Below, piece after piece: positions 20,696 through 30,923 of a stretch of 64,000 bases of DNA (its first letter is position 1; every line of letters starts with the position of its first letter). Origin of the DNA: Crocinitomicaceae bacterium (GTDB lineage: Bacteria > Bacteroidota > Bacteroidia > Flavobacteriales_D > Crocinitomicaceae); NCBI GenBank assembly GCA_024639405.1, contig JAHEIL010000015.1:55018-119017 (forward strand). The letters are read 5' to 3'. The translations under genes were made by a program, and so were the position numbers. The notes below the pieces were generated by a model. That model worked only from the letters and a program-made list of their open reading frames with translations. It did not search any database and was not told the origin of the DNA.

Positions 20696-22236
20696 AGTTA
20701 ATAACGCTTAGTTTTTTTGTTATTCTTACTTGTTTTGGTGTTTTTGCTCAAAAACCAGCACACCTCGTTCGACCTGGAGATACATTAAAAAGCGAAGCTT
20801 TTATCAATACAATTGAACAAAGTTTACAGTTGTTTTTAGCTGATTATGCTAATAAGAACGAATATGATTCAATCATCAGCGCATTAAAGTACGAGCCGGG
20901 TCAAATTCCTCAATTTTCGGATGAAGAATATTGCACACGCTTAAAAAAAATGAATGAAATGACACCGTTTCATTTAGATTGCAATCAAGCAACCTTAAAC
21001 ACCATTCGCTTTTTTGCACAAAACAGAAGAGGATTTGCGCGTATTGTATTAGGAAGATCTACACTTTTCTTTGACATGTTTGAAGAAAAATTAGCTGAAT
21101 ATGGATTACCAATAGAATTAAAATTTCTTTCAGTCATTGAAAGCGGTTTGCGACCTCAAGTGAAATCGAGAGCTGGTGCTTTGGGCTTATGGCAATTTAT
21201 GTATAAAACAGGTTTATATTTTGATTTAAAAGAAAACTCATACTTAGACGAACGAATGGACCCTGTAAAAGCAACAGATGCTGCATGTCGTTATTTAAAA
21301 CAATTATACGGAATTTACGGCGATTGGAACTTAGCTTTAGCAGCTTACAATGCTGGGCCAGGAAATGTAAATAAAGCGATTAGACGTTCTGGAAATAAAT
21401 CTACTTATTGGGAAGTTCGACCATTTTTACCTGCTGAAACACAGCAATATGTTCCCAATTTTATTGCAGCTGCTTATTTACTAACTTACCATGCTGAACA
21501 TAACATCATTCCAATGGATGTTAAAGTTCATTATGCACAAATTGACACCATGTGCTTGTCAAGAAGTGTTCACATGTCATCTATCTCAAAATTGGTAAAT
21601 TGGCCAATAGAAGACATTAAAAGTCTAAATCCTGTTTACAAAACGACTTTCATTCCATATACTAAACCAAATCAATGTATTTCTGGTCCGCTAGAAAAAA
21701 TTGGATTATTAGTAAGCATGGAGGATAGCTTGTATGAAATTGAACATTTAATAGAAAATCCGCCAATTATTGCACCGCCAATTGACACGACATCAACCAT
21801 TGTTTCAACTGATAGAGACTCAAGTTCATCCATCAATCCATTCGACAACCAACAACCTGTTGTGCAGGACGTAATTAGTTACCATAAAGTAAAAGTAGGT
21901 GATAATATGCGTATTATTGCTTCTAAATATAACGTAACCATTGAACAATTAATGGAATGGAACGCGCTTAGAACAACCAATATTTATGTAGGACAACGCT
22001 TAAAAATTAAAGCAGGAAATGCACCAATTATTTCAGATACGCCAGTACAAATTCCGAAACCTGTTGAAGTTGAAAGGCCAAGACGAGAAGTTAAAAAGTA
22101 TTACAATGTTAGAGCAGGAGATAATTTTTCAAAAATTGCGAATCGATATAATTTGACACAAGACCAATTGGAACGTTTAAATCCTAGGATAAATGTCAAT
22201 CGATTAACAGTTGGTCAAAAACTACGGATCAAATAA
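20692..22236 (+). CDS. Lytic transglycosylase with C-terminal LysM domains (MltD-like)
   Basis: 514 aa; ESGLRPQVKSRAGALGLWQFMYKTG, AYNAGPGNVNKAIRRSG, two LysM repeats (YHKVKVGDNMRIIASKYNVT; YYNVRAGDNFSKIANRYNLT). Confidence 0.92.
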   Translation: MKLITLSFFVILTCFGVFAQKPAHLVRPGDTLKSEAFINTIEQSLQLFLADYANKNEYDSIISALKYEPGQIPQFSDEEYCTRLKKMNEMTPFHLDCNQATLNTIRFFAQNRRGFARIVLGRSTLFFDMFEEKLAEYGLPIELKFLSVIESGLRPQVKSRAGALGLWQFMYKTGLYFDLKENSYLDERMDPVKATDAACRYLKQLYGIYGDWNLALAAYNAGPGNVNKAIRRSGNKSTYWEVRPFLPAETQQYVPNFIAAAYLLTYHAEHNIIPMDVKVHYAQIDTMCLSRSVHMSSISKLVNWPIEDIKSLNPVYKTTFIPYTKPNQCISGPLEKIGLLVSMEDSLYEIEHLIENPPIIAPPIDTTSTIVSTDRDSSSSINPFDNQQPVVQDVISYHKVKVGDNMRIIASKYNVTIEQLMEWNALRTTNIYVGQRLKIKAGNAPIISDTPVQIPKPVEVERPRREVKKYYNVRAGDNFSKIANRYNLTQDQLERLNPRINVNRLTVGQKLRIK

Positions 22237-22268
22237 GCGTTGAAACTTTAAACGAATCTTTGTAAGCC

Positions 22269-23030
22269 ATGACGTCTAAAAAAATTACAGCTGCGATTAT
22301 TTCGTTTAATGAAGAACGAAACATTGAACGTTGTATAACCTCATTGTTGGATTGCGTAGACGAAATACTAGTTGTTGACTCCTTTTCAACTGATAAAACT
22401 GAAGAAATTTGCCAGAAATACAACGTTCGTTTTATACAAAATCCTTTTCAAGGTCACATTGAACAAAAAAATGTTGCATTAGAACTTGCTACGCACGATT
22501 GGGTGCTGTCTTTGGATGCGGATGAAGCACTTACGCCAGCTTTAAGAGAAAGTGTCTTAAACACTAAAAATGAAACTGATTTCGGCGGGTACAAACTCAA
22601 CAGACTAACAAATTATTGTGGGAAATGGGTACATTATTGCGGTTGGTATCCAGATACTAAAATTAGATTGGTCAATAAACAGCATGCTAAATGGCAAGGC
22701 GTGAATCCCCACGATCGTTTGGATGTATTAAACAATGCAAAAATTGGACAATTAAAAGGAGATTTGTTACATTATTCGTATTATACCAAAGAAGATCATT
22801 TTAAACAAATTCATTATTTTGGCAACATCGCAGCCAATGAATTAATTAAAAAAGGTAAAACTGCCTCTCTCTTAAAAATAGCAGTTAAAACAAGTGCACA
22901 ATTCTTCAAAAGTTTTGTTTTAAAACGCGGATTTTTAGATGGAAAAACAGGATTTTTAATTTCCATTCGAAGCGCTTACGCAACTTATATAAAATACTCA
23001 CTTGTCAGAAAATTAGCTGCTGAAAAATGA
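22269..23030 (+). CDS. Glycosyltransferase family 2 (LPS core / WaaE-KdtX-like)
   Basis: 253 aa; ITAAIISFNEERNIERCITSLLDCVDEILVVDSFSTDKTEEI, WVLSLDADEALTP. Confidence 0.85.
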   Translation: MTSKKITAAIISFNEERNIERCITSLLDCVDEILVVDSFSTDKTEEICQKYNVRFIQNPFQGHIEQKNVALELATHDWVLSLDADEALTPALRESVLNTKNETDFGGYKLNRLTNYCGKWVHYCGWYPDTKIRLVNKQHAKWQGVNPHDRLDVLNNAKIGQLKGDLLHYSYYTKEDHFKQIHYFGNIAANELIKKGKTASLLKIAVKTSAQFFKSFVLKRGFLDGKTGFLISIRSAYATYIKYSLVRKLAAEK

Positions 23031-24028
23031 TTCCAAATAGAATTTTAATTTCACGAACAGATAGTATTGGAGATGTAATGTTAACATTGCCAATGTGTGT
23101 ATGGATTAAAAAACAATACCCTCAGGCTAGACTAATTTATTTAGGGAAAAATTATACCAAACCCGTGGTGAATTGCTTTTCAATAGTAGATGAATTTATA
23201 GATTGGAATACATTTGAACAACTTCCAAGTGTTGAAAAATTAAATCAGCTGAAGGCATTAGAAATTGATACGATTATTCATGTTTTTCCCAATAAAGAAA
23301 TTGCACAATTAGCTAAAAAAGCTAAAATTAAACATAGAATTGGAACTTCGCACCGAGGCTTTCATTTTTTGACCTGTAATTATAAAGTTAATTTTACACG
23401 TAAAAATGCCAAAGAACACGAAGCACAATTGAATTTTCACTTACTGAAGCCATTAGGGTTAACAAACATTCCTTCGCTGGAAGAAGTCAATAAAATGACA
23501 GAATTCTTCTCTGTTCCTTCAATTGAATTGCCAAATAATCTTACCATTCCAACCAAAAAAAGCATCATCTTACATCCTAAATCTCAAGGAAGTGCTGTTG
23601 AATGGCCAATAGAATCATACATTAGATTAGCAGAAAAACTTGCACAAAACAATTGGACAGTTTATTTTACAGGAACAGAAAATGAAGGGGTGCTATTTCG
23701 AGAATTACTTCCTTCGAATCAACATATCATTGATTTAACAGGAAAACTAGATTTAACTGAATTAATCGTATTCATTTCAAAAGTTACAGCGTTGGTTGCT
23801 TGTTCTACAGGTCCATTGCACATCGCTGGATTTGTTAATACACATACCATTGGATTGTTTTCACCAAGAATTCCGATTCATCCTGGAAGATGGCAACCAT
23901 TAGGCAAAAATGTTACTATAGTGGTAAATGATCCTATGTGTAAAGAATGTGGCAAAAAAAATAAATGCACCTGCATTCAAAAAATCAGTGTTGATACGGT
24001 CTTCCATAAAATTACATCCAACAATTAA
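23027..24028 (+). CDS. Glycosyltransferase family 9 (heptosyltransferase-like)
   Basis: 333 aa; ILISRTDSIGDVMLTLPMCVWIKKQYP, HPKSQGSAVEWPIESYIRLAEKL, CSTGPLHIAGFVNTHTIGLFSPRIPIHPGRWQPLG. Confidence 0.85.
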   Translation: MIPNRILISRTDSIGDVMLTLPMCVWIKKQYPQARLIYLGKNYTKPVVNCFSIVDEFIDWNTFEQLPSVEKLNQLKALEIDTIIHVFPNKEIAQLAKKAKIKHRIGTSHRGFHFLTCNYKVNFTRKNAKEHEAQLNFHLLKPLGLTNIPSLEEVNKMTEFFSVPSIELPNNLTIPTKKSIILHPKSQGSAVEWPIESYIRLAEKLAQNNWTVYFTGTENEGVLFRELLPSNQHIIDLTGKLDLTELIVFISKVTALVACSTGPLHIAGFVNTHTIGLFSPRIPIHPGRWQPLGKNVTIVVNDPMCKECGKKNKCTCIQKISVDTVFHKITSNN

Positions 24029-24827
24029 AGCGCTAAGTAAATATATCGTTTACACGCATTTACACATTGGATTATCAGCAGGATTTATAACATTAGGTAC
24101 TGCGTATCATGCAACGATAACTAATTACTTTTTGTATGGAATCACTGCTTTTTTTGCAACAATTAGCGTCTATAATTTTCATGGTGTCTATAAAGCAGAA
24201 CTGTTAAAATCATCCGCTAAACATACGTGGATTTTTAGGCATCATTTATATATAAAATGGTTAATTACAGTAAGCACTTCGATTACGTTACTTCTCTTAA
24301 TGTTTTTACTTAAAAAACCATTCATTGTATTGCCACTACTTTTTGTAATTGGATTTATCAGCTTTTATTATGTTATTCCTTTTAAAGGAAGTCCGTTGAG
24401 AGAACAACCTTTTATGAAAGTTATTTATGTAGCTGCAACATGGACTAGTTTTTTGTTGATTTTTCCAGCATTAAATGAAGGAATCAATGCCTTACATTGG
24501 GGTGAAATTTGTGCATATTTTTGTTTATTTGTAGCTATTGCCTTACCTTATGATCTAAGAGATGTTTCCATCGATCAACAAAAGTTTAAAACAATTCCTT
24601 CTTCTATTGGAAGCAAAAAAACGATGCTTTTTTCAATAACTGCTTTCTTAATATCGGGGACTTTAATTCTTTCAACAGATAGAACCGCGATCTATAATCC
24701 AATTTTTTGGAGCGTTATTGGAAGTAACGTTTTGTTGCTACTTGCTGTTTTTTATAGGAAAAAAGAACCTTATTATGCGCTTTTAGATAGTGCTTTTGGA
24801 ATGATTGGTCTAATTTATTTTTGGTAG
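23988..24827 (+). CDS. Divergent UbiA-prenyltransferase-like integral membrane protein
   Basis: ORF open from 23928 but likely starts at GTG 23988 (or nearby), overlapping the GT9 end; multiple TM helices and Asp-rich DLRDVSID loop. Start uncertain. Confidence 0.6.
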   Translation: MLIRSSIKLHPTIKALSKYIVYTHLHIGLSAGFITLGTAYHATITNYFLYGITAFFATISVYNFHGVYKAELLKSSAKHTWIFRHHLYIKWLITVSTSITLLLLMFLLKKPFIVLPLLFVIGFISFYYVIPFKGSPLREQPFMKVIYVAATWTSFLLIFPALNEGINALHWGEICAYFCLFVAIALPYDLRDVSIDQQKFKTIPSSIGSKKTMLFSITAFLISGTLILSTDRTAIYNPIFWSVIGSNVLLLLAVFYRKKEPYYALLDSAFGMIGLIYFW

Positions 24828-24865
24828 TTGATTAATTCCGTAACTTTGTAAAAGAAATCTCAATT

Positions 24866-25132
24866 GTGATGAAAAATTATTCCATAAACTTGAAAAAAAC
24901 GCTTCTATTTATAGGTGTTTTTAGTTGTATAATAATCAACCAAGAACTTTTTGCGCAAGGTTGTTCACAATGTAAATTACTCGCAGAACAAGGGAGTGAA
25001 ATCGATGAAAATTCATTTGGATCAACCATCAATTTTGGCATTCTATATTTGATGCTAATCCCTTATTTTTTGCTTTTATTCCTTTTCAGAAAAAGAATTA
25101 TTGGTTTTTTTAAATCCTTATTCAACAATTAA
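24866..25132 (+). CDS. Small exported membrane protein with CxxC motif
   Basis: 88 aa; signal peptide, GCSQCKLLAEQ, then FGILYLMLIPYFLLLFLFRKR TM segment. Confidence 0.7.
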   Translation: MMKNYSINLKKTLLFIGVFSCIIINQELFAQGCSQCKLLAEQGSEIDENSFGSTINFGILYLMLIPYFLLLFLFRKRIIGFFKSLFNN

Positions 25133-26164
25133 TTACCTCCAACGCTTTTTAAATAACGCGTGGTTTAAATTTGTATAAGAAAGCGAAAATTCTAAGGAAC
25201 CGCCATAATATGCTTTCCGCATAATGGATGTTGTTATATCATATGAAACATTAAACTTAAATCCTTTAAATTGCAATGCAAGAGTTGGGGAAACAGCATC
25301 ATTTACTCTGTAATATGCCCCAAATCCAATATAGGCATCTTGAGAAAATCCAGTAATAGAAGCGCCGTCATTCAAACGATAGCGCATAATTAATCCTAAA
25401 ATTGTTTCCAAATGAGGCCCTTGTATAAATTGCAATACATTACCATCTATGGCCCAATCTCTATTTGGAAGATCAGCTACTACACCAGCGTGTAAAACAT
25501 ACTTTCTAAACAAACGATTGCCATCTACCGTTGTAAAACGCATCAATGGTTGATTCACGTGATATACCGAAAAACCTGCTTGAATTTTAAAGTTATTATT
25601 CCGTTGGAAAGACGATTTATTTACGTCATACTCATAATAAATTCCTGATGATGCATCAAAATAACTCATTATATTCAACGTGTTTTCTTCACCAGATAAC
25701 TGTGTTTGGTCAAATTGATAACCGTTCCACTGTGACATAAATTTTAAGGCTGATATAGAAGCAGAGCGCATGCCAAAACCACTTTGAATTCCCAAAGATA
25801 AACTATGACCTGTTCTTCCAAATGGTAAAATTCCATTTAAAGTTAATGAACCAGTTTGACTTCCAAATTTGGAATCTCCACCAATATCGTTGTTAAATAA
25901 AATTCCAATTCCTAAATGGGCTTTGTCGTTTAATTTTGATTTTCCAATGTTAAAATCCGCCCCTATCGAAGTAGTAGTAAACTGTGTCCCTGCCCCTAAC
26001 CATTGATTACGATGGTTAATGATAACACGTTCCCAACCATTATAAACTCCAGCTGCGCCAGGATTGATTAATAATGGCGTATGAAATGTTTGTGTAAAAT
26101 GTAAATCTTGTGCAAAGAAAGTCGCTGACAAAAATGCACAACATACGAACAAATAATATTTCAT
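25133..26164 (-). CDS. PorP/SprF family T9SS-associated outer membrane protein
   Basis: 343 aa; QDLHFTQTFHTPLLINPGAAGVYNGWERVIINHRNQWLGAG...TTSIGADFNI typical of the family. Confidence 0.9.
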   Translation of the reverse strand: MKYYLFVCCAFLSATFFAQDLHFTQTFHTPLLINPGAAGVYNGWERVIINHRNQWLGAGTQFTTTSIGADFNIGKSKLNDKAHLGIGILFNNDIGGDSKFGSQTGSLTLNGILPFGRTGHSLSLGIQSGFGMRSASISALKFMSQWNGYQFDQTQLSGEENTLNIMSYFDASSGIYYEYDVNKSSFQRNNNFKIQAGFSVYHVNQPLMRFTTVDGNRLFRKYVLHAGVVADLPNRDWAIDGNVLQFIQGPHLETILGLIMRYRLNDGASITGFSQDAYIGFGAYYRVNDAVSPTLALQFKGFKFNVSYDITTSIMRKAYYGGSLEFSLSYTNLNHALFKKRWR

Positions 26165-26167
26165 CTC

Positions 26168-29100
26168 TTAACGTATTAAAGTTATGTTTCCAGATAATAT
26201 TTCAGAAGTCCCATCTTTCATTTGCACCTCCAAGACATATGCATATACACCCATGTTGCATGCTTCGCCCTTATAAGTTCCGTCCCATTTTAAATTTTTA
26301 TCTGAAGAATTCACGAGTAAATTACCCCATCGGTCAAACAACTGAAAAGTAAAGGATTTTACATTATTACCAACGATTATTGTTAAATATTCATTGGCAG
26401 TATTGCCCGATCCATTAGGTGAAAAACCTGTTGGAACTTGAACACCTTTCACACAATCAATAGAAGAATAATCTGGATCGCAAGGATCTAACGGATCAGA
26501 ATTACCTGTTACCTCAGCGCCATCTGTTAAACCATCGCCATCCGTATCAGGATTGTTAGGATCTGTTCCTAAAGTTGCCTCAATCGCGTCAATTAAACCA
26601 TCTCCATCTGTGTCTATTTGACAGCCTGGCAAAGAATTATCTGGGTCACACGGATCTAATGGATTAGAACCATTCACATTTTCTAAACCATCATTTATTC
26701 CGTCGCCATCTGTGTCGGGATTTGTTGGATTTGTGCCCAATGTTGCTTCTTGACTATTAATTAAACCATCATTATCTTGGTCACAAGGACCAGCATTTAC
26801 ATTAGGAACACACGGGTTGGTGTTTTCTGGATCTAATTCATTGCTTACACCGTCTCCATCTGTATCAACTGTTGACGATTCAAACGCATCTATAATATCA
26901 TCTCCATCTGTATCCAATGGAGCAGCAGGATTTCCACCAACTTCTGCATTATCATTTTCTCCATCGCCATCAGAATCTGGATTATTTGGGTCTGTTCCAG
27001 CAATCGCTTCATTCGCATCACTTAAACCGTCACCATCAGCATCTACAATTGGAACATCTGGCACAAATACTGCCACAATATTTTCAACGCCAGTAATTGT
27101 AATGCTATTTGTATCACTATTAATAGGCGCTACCATAGGTCCTGTTGTATACGTCCAATGATCAAAAACATAACCTGTATTTGCTTGAGCAATTAAATTT
27201 GTTGCAATCCCACCATAATATTGAGTATTCCAAGGATATGTTGGCGCCCAAATCGAATTTACTTTAATCGATCCAGCTCCAGCAGGTTGAACATTAAATG
27301 TCGTGTTAAATGGTCCAGTAACATCATAACAATCAATCATTCCTTGTTGCAATGCTATACATCGAGTATTGATGAACGTTTTCATAGCTAAAACCTTTGA
27401 TTGCCAATCTGCAAACGTTCCTCCCCATTTAGTAACTTGACCTTGCATTTCTGGAGAAATCTCGTTGACCATACTATCAAGCAATTGATTCATGTATGCA
27501 CATGAAAAGTAGGTGTTTACCAAATCAATGTAACGCGTTACATAATATTGTTCAACTACTGGATTTTCTAATATTAATTTTTTCAAGATAGCTGTATGCC
27601 CTTGCCCACCAGGATTTGGTAAGTTTTCAGCGTTACAAGGGTCTGCATTTGCTGATGCATCCGGAATCCCTGTATAATTAGTGTAATGTCCAAACGTTGC
27701 ATCCATATCCCAAAGCGTGTAACGCCATTTTTTCTTGTCTCCTAAAGGATCTAAACCGCGCCACCATGCTGTATTCCAATTCAACCAATCTTGGTTTACA
27801 ACATATGAATTGAACATAAAATAATCACACAAGGATTGCCAATTGAAAACACTGTCAACGTAATTAAAATTAGCGGCAACACCCATATTGTTGGTTGCTA
27901 TGTAATTTTTTAAGGCATTCCAATTCGTTAATGCATTTGGAGCGCCATATTCTTGCCAGGTTCCTCCCCATGTTTTTAAATATTCTAAATTGAATTTATC
28001 TTGATCAAAATAATAATCTGTATAATCATGGTCATCAGCTTTTTCTCGAATTTCGTAAACCCCCCAATATTGACCATTTAGGTAAACAACACACGGGCGC
28101 CATGTTCGTTCATCTAATTTCATGTCTGCCCGAATAGAAAGTGTATGAACAAAAGCATCGCGAATGTGTGCACCATCTTCAAAAGAATAATTATCGCTCG
28201 CTGCAGGCTTTAAAATTACACGTTGAAATTTGTCACGCGTACTTTCTGGGAAAATTTGATGTTCCAATTCAGCTGCATAGCCAAATTGATCGCGCGTTAT
28301 GTAATCGAATCCTCTTTGCGGGTATGCCCAAGAATCATTTCCGTGTTTGTTAAAATCACCTTGTCCTTCATCAATAAAAGCACCATTCTCTTCAAATAGT
28401 TCAAAAGCTCCTACAGTAGGTGTTTGATTGCCGTTTGCCATCAAATTATAAACCCCTTGACTACAAACCGATACTACAGGAACGGTATGCGTCACATTTA
28501 TAAAGTAAGAATTTGTTTCAATAAATGATGGTTGGTTTGTGCTAAATGCCGCTGCTCTCAAAACGGTTGTTGCGGTAATATTTATTGGACCTGTGTAAAG
28601 CGTTGATGTAACAGTTGGAGTTGTACCATTTGTTGTATATCGAATAGAAGCTGAGGCATCAGAACAAGTAATTGTTGCAGTTTGAGCTCCTGAATAAAAA
28701 CCTGGCGCTAAACTAATAACAGGTGTAGGCGTGTAAAAATTTTGTCCACCTGTATTGGCATTATTAGGGGTAGGAGTTGTGAATAATTTCCAAGTAGCTG
28801 CTCCGTTGGTTTCTCTACCGACAGAGTGATCGGCCTTCGTTAAGTGAATTATTTTAATAGAATCTACAACAGCTCCTGAAGGATTTGATAAAATTATCCA
28901 ATCAAATTTTGTTTGTTTAAGGTTGAAATTTGGGTGCAATTGATTCGCGTTTACCAAATTACGCTTTGAACAAAAAGCCATGATATAACCATTCGCATTA
29001 ATTGTTCCTGATGGAATTTGCCATTTCGTTAAATTTGTTGCTTTATCAGATAAATAATAACCTGTTAAATTTACTGATGTTGCTCCTGCGTTGTAAATTT

Positions 29101-29236
29101 CTATCCAATCTTCTTTCTCTCCATATGCATCTGAAGGGCCAGAAATATTCGAACAAGAATATTCATTTATATACAATTGAGCAGAGCCAAATAAAGGTAT
29201 AACAATCAAAAGTAGTAATAGAAATTTATTTTTCAT
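26168..29236 (-). CDS. CotH-kinase-family T9SS cargo: lamin-tail, chitobiase C-like, CotH, thrombospondin type 3 repeats, CHU_C (type B) domain
   Basis: Signal peptide [30 protein letters not shown] (lamin tail); ...[20 protein letters not shown] (CotH); repeated DxDGDGxxDxxE; C-terminal [17 protein letters not shown]...[41 protein letters not shown]. Confidence 0.87.
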   Translation of the reverse strand: MKNKFLLLLLIVIPLFGSAQLYINEYSCSNISGPSDAYGEKEDWIEIYNAGATSVNLTGYYLSDKATNLTKWQIPSGTINANGYIMAFCSKRNLVNANQLHPNFNLKQTKFDWIILSNPSGAVVDSIKIIHLTKADHSVGRETNGAATWKLFTTPTPNNANTGGQNFYTPTPVISLAPGFYSGAQTATITCSDASASIRYTTNGTTPTVTSTLYTGPINITATTVLRAAAFSTNQPSFIETNSYFINVTHTVPVVSVCSQGVYNLMANGNQTPTVGAFELFEENGAFIDEGQGDFNKHGNDSWAYPQRGFDYITRDQFGYAAELEHQIFPESTRDKFQRVILKPAASDNYSFEDGAHIRDAFVHTLSIRADMKLDERTWRPCVVYLNGQYWGVYEIREKADDHDYTDYYFDQDKFNLEYLKTWGGTWQEYGAPNALTNWNALKNYIATNNMGVAANFNYVDSVFNWQSLCDYFMFNSYVVNQDWLNWNTAWWRGLDPLGDKKKWRYTLWDMDATFGHYTNYTGIPDASANADPCNAENLPNPGGQGHTAILKKLILENPVVEQYYVTRYIDLVNTYFSCAYMNQLLDSMVNEISPEMQGQVTKWGGTFADWQSKVLAMKTFINTRCIALQQGMIDCYDVTGPFNTTFNVQPAGAGSIKVNSIWAPTYPWNTQYYGGIATNLIAQANTGYVFDHWTYTTGPMVAPINSDTNSITITGVENIVAVFVPDVPIVDADGDGLSDANEAIAGTDPNNPDSDGDGENDNAEVGGNPAAPLDTDGDDIIDAFESSTVDTDGDGVSNELDPENTNPCVPNVNAGPCDQDNDGLINSQEATLGTNPTNPDTDGDGINDGLENVNGSNPLDPCDPDNSLPGCQIDTDGDGLIDAIEATLGTDPNNPDTDGDGLTDGAEVTGNSDPLDPCDPDYSSIDCVKGVQVPTGFSPNGSGNTANEYLTIIVGNNVKSFTFQLFDRWGNLLVNSSDKNLKWDGTYKGEACNMGVYAYVLEVQMKDGTSEILSGNITLIR
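26465..27050 (-). repeat. Thrombospondin type 3 calcium-binding repeats encoded as imperfect tandem repeats
   Basis: [28 protein letters not shown]... and [34 protein letters not shown]; similar DNA units (ccatctgtatcagg...). Confidence 0.8.
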
Positions 29237-29381
29237 CTGTTGCTTTTTAATTAAAATCAAGCGTTTTTAATCCAATAATCAGTATCAATATTACAAAATA
29301 ATTTCATGAAATATTGACTTTTAATTAATATTAGACGTTTATTAAGTAATTTAGTTGTTTAAATAATCAAATCATTTCAAC

Positions 29382-29780
29382 ATGAAAAAATTATATTTTA
29401 TTGGATCTTTTATAATATTGGCACTGTTATTTACTGGTTGTTCTAAAAATGAAGGAGTCGGTGGGAGCTCAATAATTAAAGGGAAAATTACTGAAACAAA
29501 ATACAATTCATCGGGCGTGGCAACTGCTACGTATCCTGCTTCAGATTTTGATGTTTACATTATTTATGGTAGCGGTAACACTTTTTACAACGATGATATA
29601 AAAACGAGTTACGACGGTAGCTACCAATTTAAATACTTAGAAAAAGGTGATTACACTATTTTCGTATACGAAGATTGCCTCACATGCCCAAGTGGGAAAA
29701 AAGAAATTTTGGTTTCTACAACCATTGAAAACAATGGCGACACCAAAGACTTGGGAACGATCGATGTAAAAAAATATTAA
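29382..29780 (+). CDS. Putative lipoprotein with carboxypeptidase-regulatory/transthyretin-like fold
   Basis: 132 aa; lipobox LLFTGCSK; SYDGSYQFKYLEKGDYTIFVYEDC. Confidence 0.6.
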   Translation: MKKLYFIGSFIILALLFTGCSKNEGVGGSSIIKGKITETKYNSSGVATATYPASDFDVYIIYGSGNTFYNDDIKTSYDGSYQFKYLEKGDYTIFVYEDCLTCPSGKKEILVSTTIENNGDTKDLGTIDVKKY

Positions 29781-29781
29781 G

Positions 29782-30453
29782 ATGAAGTTACTTGTTATTC
29801 TTTTCATTGTTTTTCCTCTTTTTGTTTTCGGACAAACGAGTGAAAAACTATGGATTGACCTTGGTGTAAAACATGAATTGACTAAAAAATTGAGTGTTGA
29901 AGCACATGTAACAAATCGACTATATTACAATGGTGTTCAAACTTTTTTTCCAGCTGTATTAATAAAATACAAACTGCGTAAATGGTTTGTTCCTTCACTA
30001 GAATATAGAGGGATTTTCTCGGAAAATAAATTTGAAAATTACGATTTTAAAAATCGCCTAAATGCCAACCTTGAATTCAAAAAAGAATACAAAAGATTTA
30101 CCTTTTCGGGGCGAATTCGCTATCAATTTAGCTTTGACAAATTGTATGAAACGACCGATTATAATGCAGAATTTGATCAATCAATACGGATCAAACCAAG
30201 TATAAAATACAAAATCAAAAAAAGTAAATTTACACCATTGGTGAGCATCGAATACTTTTACAACCCTAAATTTGAAGAAAATGGAAGACAATTTGTTAAA
30301 TACCGTTTTTCTGCTGGAACAGATTTTGAGTTAGATAAGATAAATAGTTTTTCGTTTGCCTATATTTTAGACCAACAATACAATGTTGCTGATCCAAAAA
30401 GACAGCATATCTTATCGATTTCTTATACACGAAATCTAATTAAAAAAGACTAA
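29782..30453 (+). CDS. DUF2490-like outer membrane beta-barrel protein
   Basis: 223 aa; signal peptide, LWIDLGVKHELTKKLSVEAHVTNRLYYNG..., alternating beta strands. Confidence 0.65.
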   Translation: MKLLVILFIVFPLFVFGQTSEKLWIDLGVKHELTKKLSVEAHVTNRLYYNGVQTFFPAVLIKYKLRKWFVPSLEYRGIFSENKFENYDFKNRLNANLEFKKEYKRFTFSGRIRYQFSFDKLYETTDYNAEFDQSIRIKPSIKYKIKKSKFTPLVSIEYFYNPKFEENGRQFVKYRFSAGTDFELDKINSFSFAYILDQQYNVADPKRQHILSISYTRNLIKKD

Positions 30454-30455
30454 AC

Positions 30456-30923
30456 TTATTTAACTTCTTCGACTATTAACGACACATCTAACACCTCATC
30501 TACCAATGATTGTGTTATTCCTTGCTCTAAAATAAAGACATATTTTCCTTTTTGAGGCAATTTACGTTTATTAAAATTTAAGGTGTGCTCAACAATTGTT
30601 CCAGTTTTTGTTCCAATCCAAGCGCCATCTGGATATGTTGTTTTTATCTCAAAAGCTTCTCTTGCGGTTTGTTTTTTAGGTGTTTTTGTATTCAAATAAA
30701 CCCATAAATTACTGTACTTGTAATCTGTTGTAGTGCGCAACGTTAAAGTAAAATTATATGCTTTTGTAGTATCTTGAATGTCAACCACAAAAATAGGTTT
30801 CACATTTTGCTTCCAAACTTTGTCTTTAAACGTATACGCCTTTTCATACGTTGGTAAATTACTGCAAGCAGTAATTAATAAAACTCCAACGATGAAAGCA
30901 AATATTTTACGCACTTTGTTCAT
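30456..30923 (-). CDS. gldH: Gliding motility lipoprotein GldH
   Basis: Start at MNKVRKIFAFIVGVLLITACSN (ATG 30923); YEKAYTFKDKVWKQNVKPIFVVDIQDTTKAYNFTLTLRTTTDYKYSNLWVYLNTK; next to PSP1/RicT and holB. Confidence 0.85.
   Translation of the reverse strand: MNKVRKIFAFIVGVLLITACSNLPTYEKAYTFKDKVWKQNVKPIFVVDIQDTTKAYNFTLTLRTTTDYKYSNLWVYLNTKTPKKQTAREAFEIKTTYPDGAWIGTKTGTIVEHTLNFNKRKLPQKGKYVFILEQGITQSLVDEVLDVSLIVEEVK

Noticed and set aside
26817-27161. Ser/Pro-rich plus-strand ORF (114 aa)
   Set aside because: Reverse-strand shadow of the thrombospondin type 3 repeats in the CotH protein; composition reflects the repeated Asp/Gly codons.
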